From Streptomyces sp. NBS 14/10 (GTDB lineage Bacteria; Actinomycetota; Actinomycetes; Streptomycetales; Streptomycetaceae), in the NCBI RefSeq assembly GCF_002224125.1, contig NZ_NCSM01000022.1, positions 203,970-267,969 on the forward strand: a DNA stretch of 64,000 nucleotides, written 5' to 3'. Within the stretch, counting starts at the first letter, position 1. Each line of letters opens with the position of its first letter. This document shows positions 62,602-64,000 of this stretch, one piece after another. A program made the position numbers and the translations under genes. The notes below the pieces were generated by a model. That model saw nothing but the letters and a program-made list of their open reading frames with translations. It was not told the origin of the DNA and searched no databases.

Positions 62602-62883
62602 TCAGTGGCCCAGATGCAGCGGATGTGACACACGGCCGGACACCGCGTCGATCTCTCCATGCGCCTTCTCCAGCAACTTCGTCGCCAGCTCGTTGAGCGC
62701 CCTGGCGCCCGCGATCTCCTCGCCGACCCGCGGCTGGTTGGCGTCGGCGGGGGCCCGGCTGGCGGCCCCGTGGCCCCGCACCTCGCTCCCGTCCGCGAGC
62801 CGGACCAGGGCGGCGGCGCGGGTATGGCGGCTGTCCTCGGTAAATTCCAGTTCGACATGCCAGCCCACGGTGGTCTGTGGCAT
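62602..62883 (-). CDS. DUF1876-family small protein
   Basis: 93 residues. The pattern WHVELEFTEDSRHTRAAALVRL, then GHGAASRAPAD, VGEEIAGARALNELATKLLEKA is that of the DUF1876 (dsRNA-binding-like fold) family, common in actinobacteria, of unknown function. The start at 62883 is fixed by GGAGGTG seven bases upstream; the frame is open further but without a start signal. The family often behaves as a general stress protein, though no promoter was recognised here. Confidence 0.8.
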   Translation of the reverse strand: MPQTTVGWHVELEFTEDSRHTRAAALVRLADGSEVRGHGAASRAPADANQPRVGEEIAGARALNELATKLLEKAHGEIDAVSGRVSHPLHLGH

Positions 62884-62996
62884 GACGATCACCTCCGGAA
62901 TCGCTCCTGCCAGCAAGTATCCACTCCCAGCGTGCATCCACTGTCCCACGCCCGCACCACCTGGCCCACACCCGCGCCACCCGGCGCGCTCCGCGA

Positions 62997-63290
62997 TCAG
63001 GTGGCGAAGATCAGCCAGAGGTCCCAGCCACCGTCCTTGGCCCGGCACTCATAGGCGTCGGCCCCGCCGGGGTTGTGGGGCCACAAGTACTCCTCGCCGA
63101 CGGCCACGCACTCCTCGTGGGTCGTGTAGTGGCCGAAGTACTGGTAGTAGTCCATGACAGTGGAGCTCGCGGCCTCGGCGTGGTGACCGGCCGACGCGGA
63201 CGTCGCGGCCACTGCCACCGGGCCGCCGAAGAGCGCCAGACCGACCGCCACGGCCGCGCCAACTCCTAAGGCACGCAAGCGAGTTCTCAT
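62997..63290 (-). CDS. Small secreted protein, function unknown
   Basis: 97 residues. Residues 1 to about 29 form a signal peptide (RALGVGAAVAVGLALFGG, small residues VAVAATSA). The mature part is short, rich in Tyr, Trp, Glu and Gly, with two Cys that may pair (EECVAVG and YECRAKDG). No known domain was recognised. GGGAGGGG lies six bases before the ATG, a strong start signal. It is divergent from an iron-box-controlled membrane protein gene, and the iron box lies 85 bp upstream of its start, so it may respond to iron as well. Confidence 0.75.
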   Translation of the reverse strand: MRTRLRALGVGAAVAVGLALFGGPVAVAATSASAGHHAEAASSTVMDYYQYFGHYTTHEECVAVGEEYLWPHNPGGADAYECRAKDGGWDLWLIFAT

Positions 63291-63374
63291 AGTTGCCCCT
63301 CCCAGGGAATGGTCAGTGCCCCCTCATTCGCCCCTCATTGAAGGAGAGAATCACTCACTCGACAAGACCCGTGA

Positions 63375-63399
63375 AAGTTAGGTGAGGCACACCTAACTT
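63375..63399. promoter_or_regulatory. Iron box (IdeR/DmdR-type operator)
   Basis: The arms AAGTTAGGTG (63375-63384) and CACCTAACTT (63390-63399) are exact inverted repeats around five bases. The 19-base core at 63378-63396 closely fits the actinobacterial iron box consensus TTAGGTTAGGCTAACCTAA. DmdR/IdeR with Fe(II) should bind here and repress the plus-strand gene at 63421 and perhaps the divergent small secreted protein. Confidence 0.85.
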
Positions 63400-63420
63400 A
63401 CCCCTCTATGCTGTTGCCTC

Positions 63421-64000
63421 ATGGACTTCTGGGAACTGACAGGCGTGAGCCTCGGCTACGCGCTCTTACTGGTCGCGCTGTTCACCACCGTCATCGTCGG
63501 ATCTCTCCACATCGCCCGGGACGCCCTGCTCTCGGACTACCCGCCCGCGATCCAGGAGCGGTACGGGGAGCAGAGCGCACGGGGCCGGCGCACCGCCGCC
63601 GCGGCCGGGCTGCTGAACTTGGCGGTGTTCATCGCGGTGCCGGTGGCCGGCGTCCTGGATCTGCACGACCGGGCGGACGGCTCGCTCGGCTTCTGGCCGC
63701 CGTTCGCCCTCGGCACGGTCTGTTTCCTCGCCCTCGTCCTCTTCGACCTGGTGGTCCTGGACTGGTGGCTGTTCTGCCGCGTCCAGCCACGCTTCATGGT
63801 GCTGCCCGGCACGGAGGGCATGCCCGAGTACCGCGACTACGCGTTCCACGTCCGGGTGCTCGCGCCCCGGCCCGTGCCGTGGCCGCTGGTGGCCATCCCC
63901 GGATACGGCGTGGCCGTCGGCGTCACCTCCCTCCCGCTCAGTCTTGGCGCGCTTCAATGCACGGGCTTCCTTCGTCACTGCTCGCTCCTTCGTCGCTGCG
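63421..64000 (+). CDS. Multi-spanning membrane protein, right end beyond the window (partial)
   Basis: The frame from ATG 63421 stays open to the last base (at least 193 codons). The product has hydrophobic segments near 11-28 (GYALLLVALFTTVIVG), 63-80 (LLNLAVFIAVPVAGVL), 95-115 (FALGTVCFLALVLFDLVVL) and near 155-175, with a conserved-looking DWWLFCRVQPRF loop between. The family was not recognised. Codon 16 is TTA (63466-63468), rare in Streptomyces and dependent on the bldA tRNA. An iron box lies 22 bp upstream, so it is probably induced by iron shortage. The last ~20 residues (GALQCTGFLRHC...) look unlike membrane protein and may mark a frame change or junction. Confidence 0.65.
   Translation, partial: MDFWELTGVSLGYALLLVALFTTVIVGSLHIARDALLSDYPPAIQERYGEQSARGRRTAAAAGLLNLAVFIAVPVAGVLDLHDRADGSLGFWPPFALGTVCFLALVLFDLVVLDWWLFCRVQPRFMVLPGTEGMPEYRDYAFHVRVLAPRPVPWPLVAIPGYGVAVGVTSLPLSLGALQCTGFLRHCSLLRRC

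Noticed and set aside
63466..63978. Gene on the minus strand opposite the right-edge membrane protein
   Set aside because: Low-complexity Glu/Gly/Arg composition and full overlap with a frame that has membrane segments and an iron box; only its first codons look natural, which is recorded as a finding.

Overview
The window is high-GC actinobacterial DNA, almost certainly Streptomyces. Codon use is strongly G/C-ending, GTG starts and purine-rich ribosome binding sites are common, signal peptides include Tat and lipoprotein types, TTA codons are rare, and there are many extracellular polysaccharide-degrading enzymes and ABC sugar importers with LacI or ROK regulators.

Layout. 1-5.7 kb: the tail of an Lrp/AsnC regulator, a CE7 esterase, a short-chain dehydrogenase, then small membrane proteins and two F420-type oxidoreductases. 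5.7-8.0 kb: a LacI regulator convergent with a secreted pectate lyase. 8.1-15.1 kb (minus strand): a DUF1684 protein, a complete five-gene peptide/nickel-type ABC importer and a SpoIIE-type phosphatase. 15.4-22.8 kb (plus): a ROK regulator, a ribose-type ABC importer, a Gfo/Idh/MocA dehydrogenase and a TIM-barrel isomerase, closed by a strong hairpin. 22.9-29.0 kb: an orphan response regulator, a secreted CE1/PHB-type esterase, a PucR-like regulator, an HSL-family esterase and a HEAT-repeat protein. 29.0-38.0 kb: a beta-galactan utilisation locus (importer, GH42 beta-galactosidase, GH30 galactanase) facing a LacI regulator, with two palindromic operators between them. 38.0-40.3 kb: a membrane Ser/Thr kinase with WD40 repeats.

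40.3-60.8 kb is the most interesting part. Three minus-strand genes, in transcription order, encode an acyl-CoA-dehydrogenase-like flavoenzyme, a 4137-residue three-module NRPS (first module N-methylating, second with an exact threonine code) and a KS-AT-methyltransferase-ACP-TE polyketide synthase. This is the architecture of the epoxomicin/eponemycin/TMC-86A family of peptide epoxyketone proteasome inhibitors. The divergent neighbour is a lone proteasome beta-subunit gene with no alpha subunit beside it and bulky residues at S1-pocket positions. It looks like a target-based self-resistance gene. All three biosynthetic genes contain in-frame TTA codons, predicting bldA control. The NRPS also carries an internal 520-bp direct repeat (801-bp offset) that duplicates the C-terminal lobe of its third condensation domain, and a second oddity in module 2: a half condensation domain followed by a full one with a damaged active-site motif.

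60.8-64.0 kb: a Tat-exported berberine-bridge-type flavoenzyme, a DUF1876 protein, a small secreted protein, and a membrane protein running off the right edge behind a near-perfect iron box and carrying a TTA codon. No rRNA, tRNA, CRISPR array, insertion sequence or phage gene was recognised.
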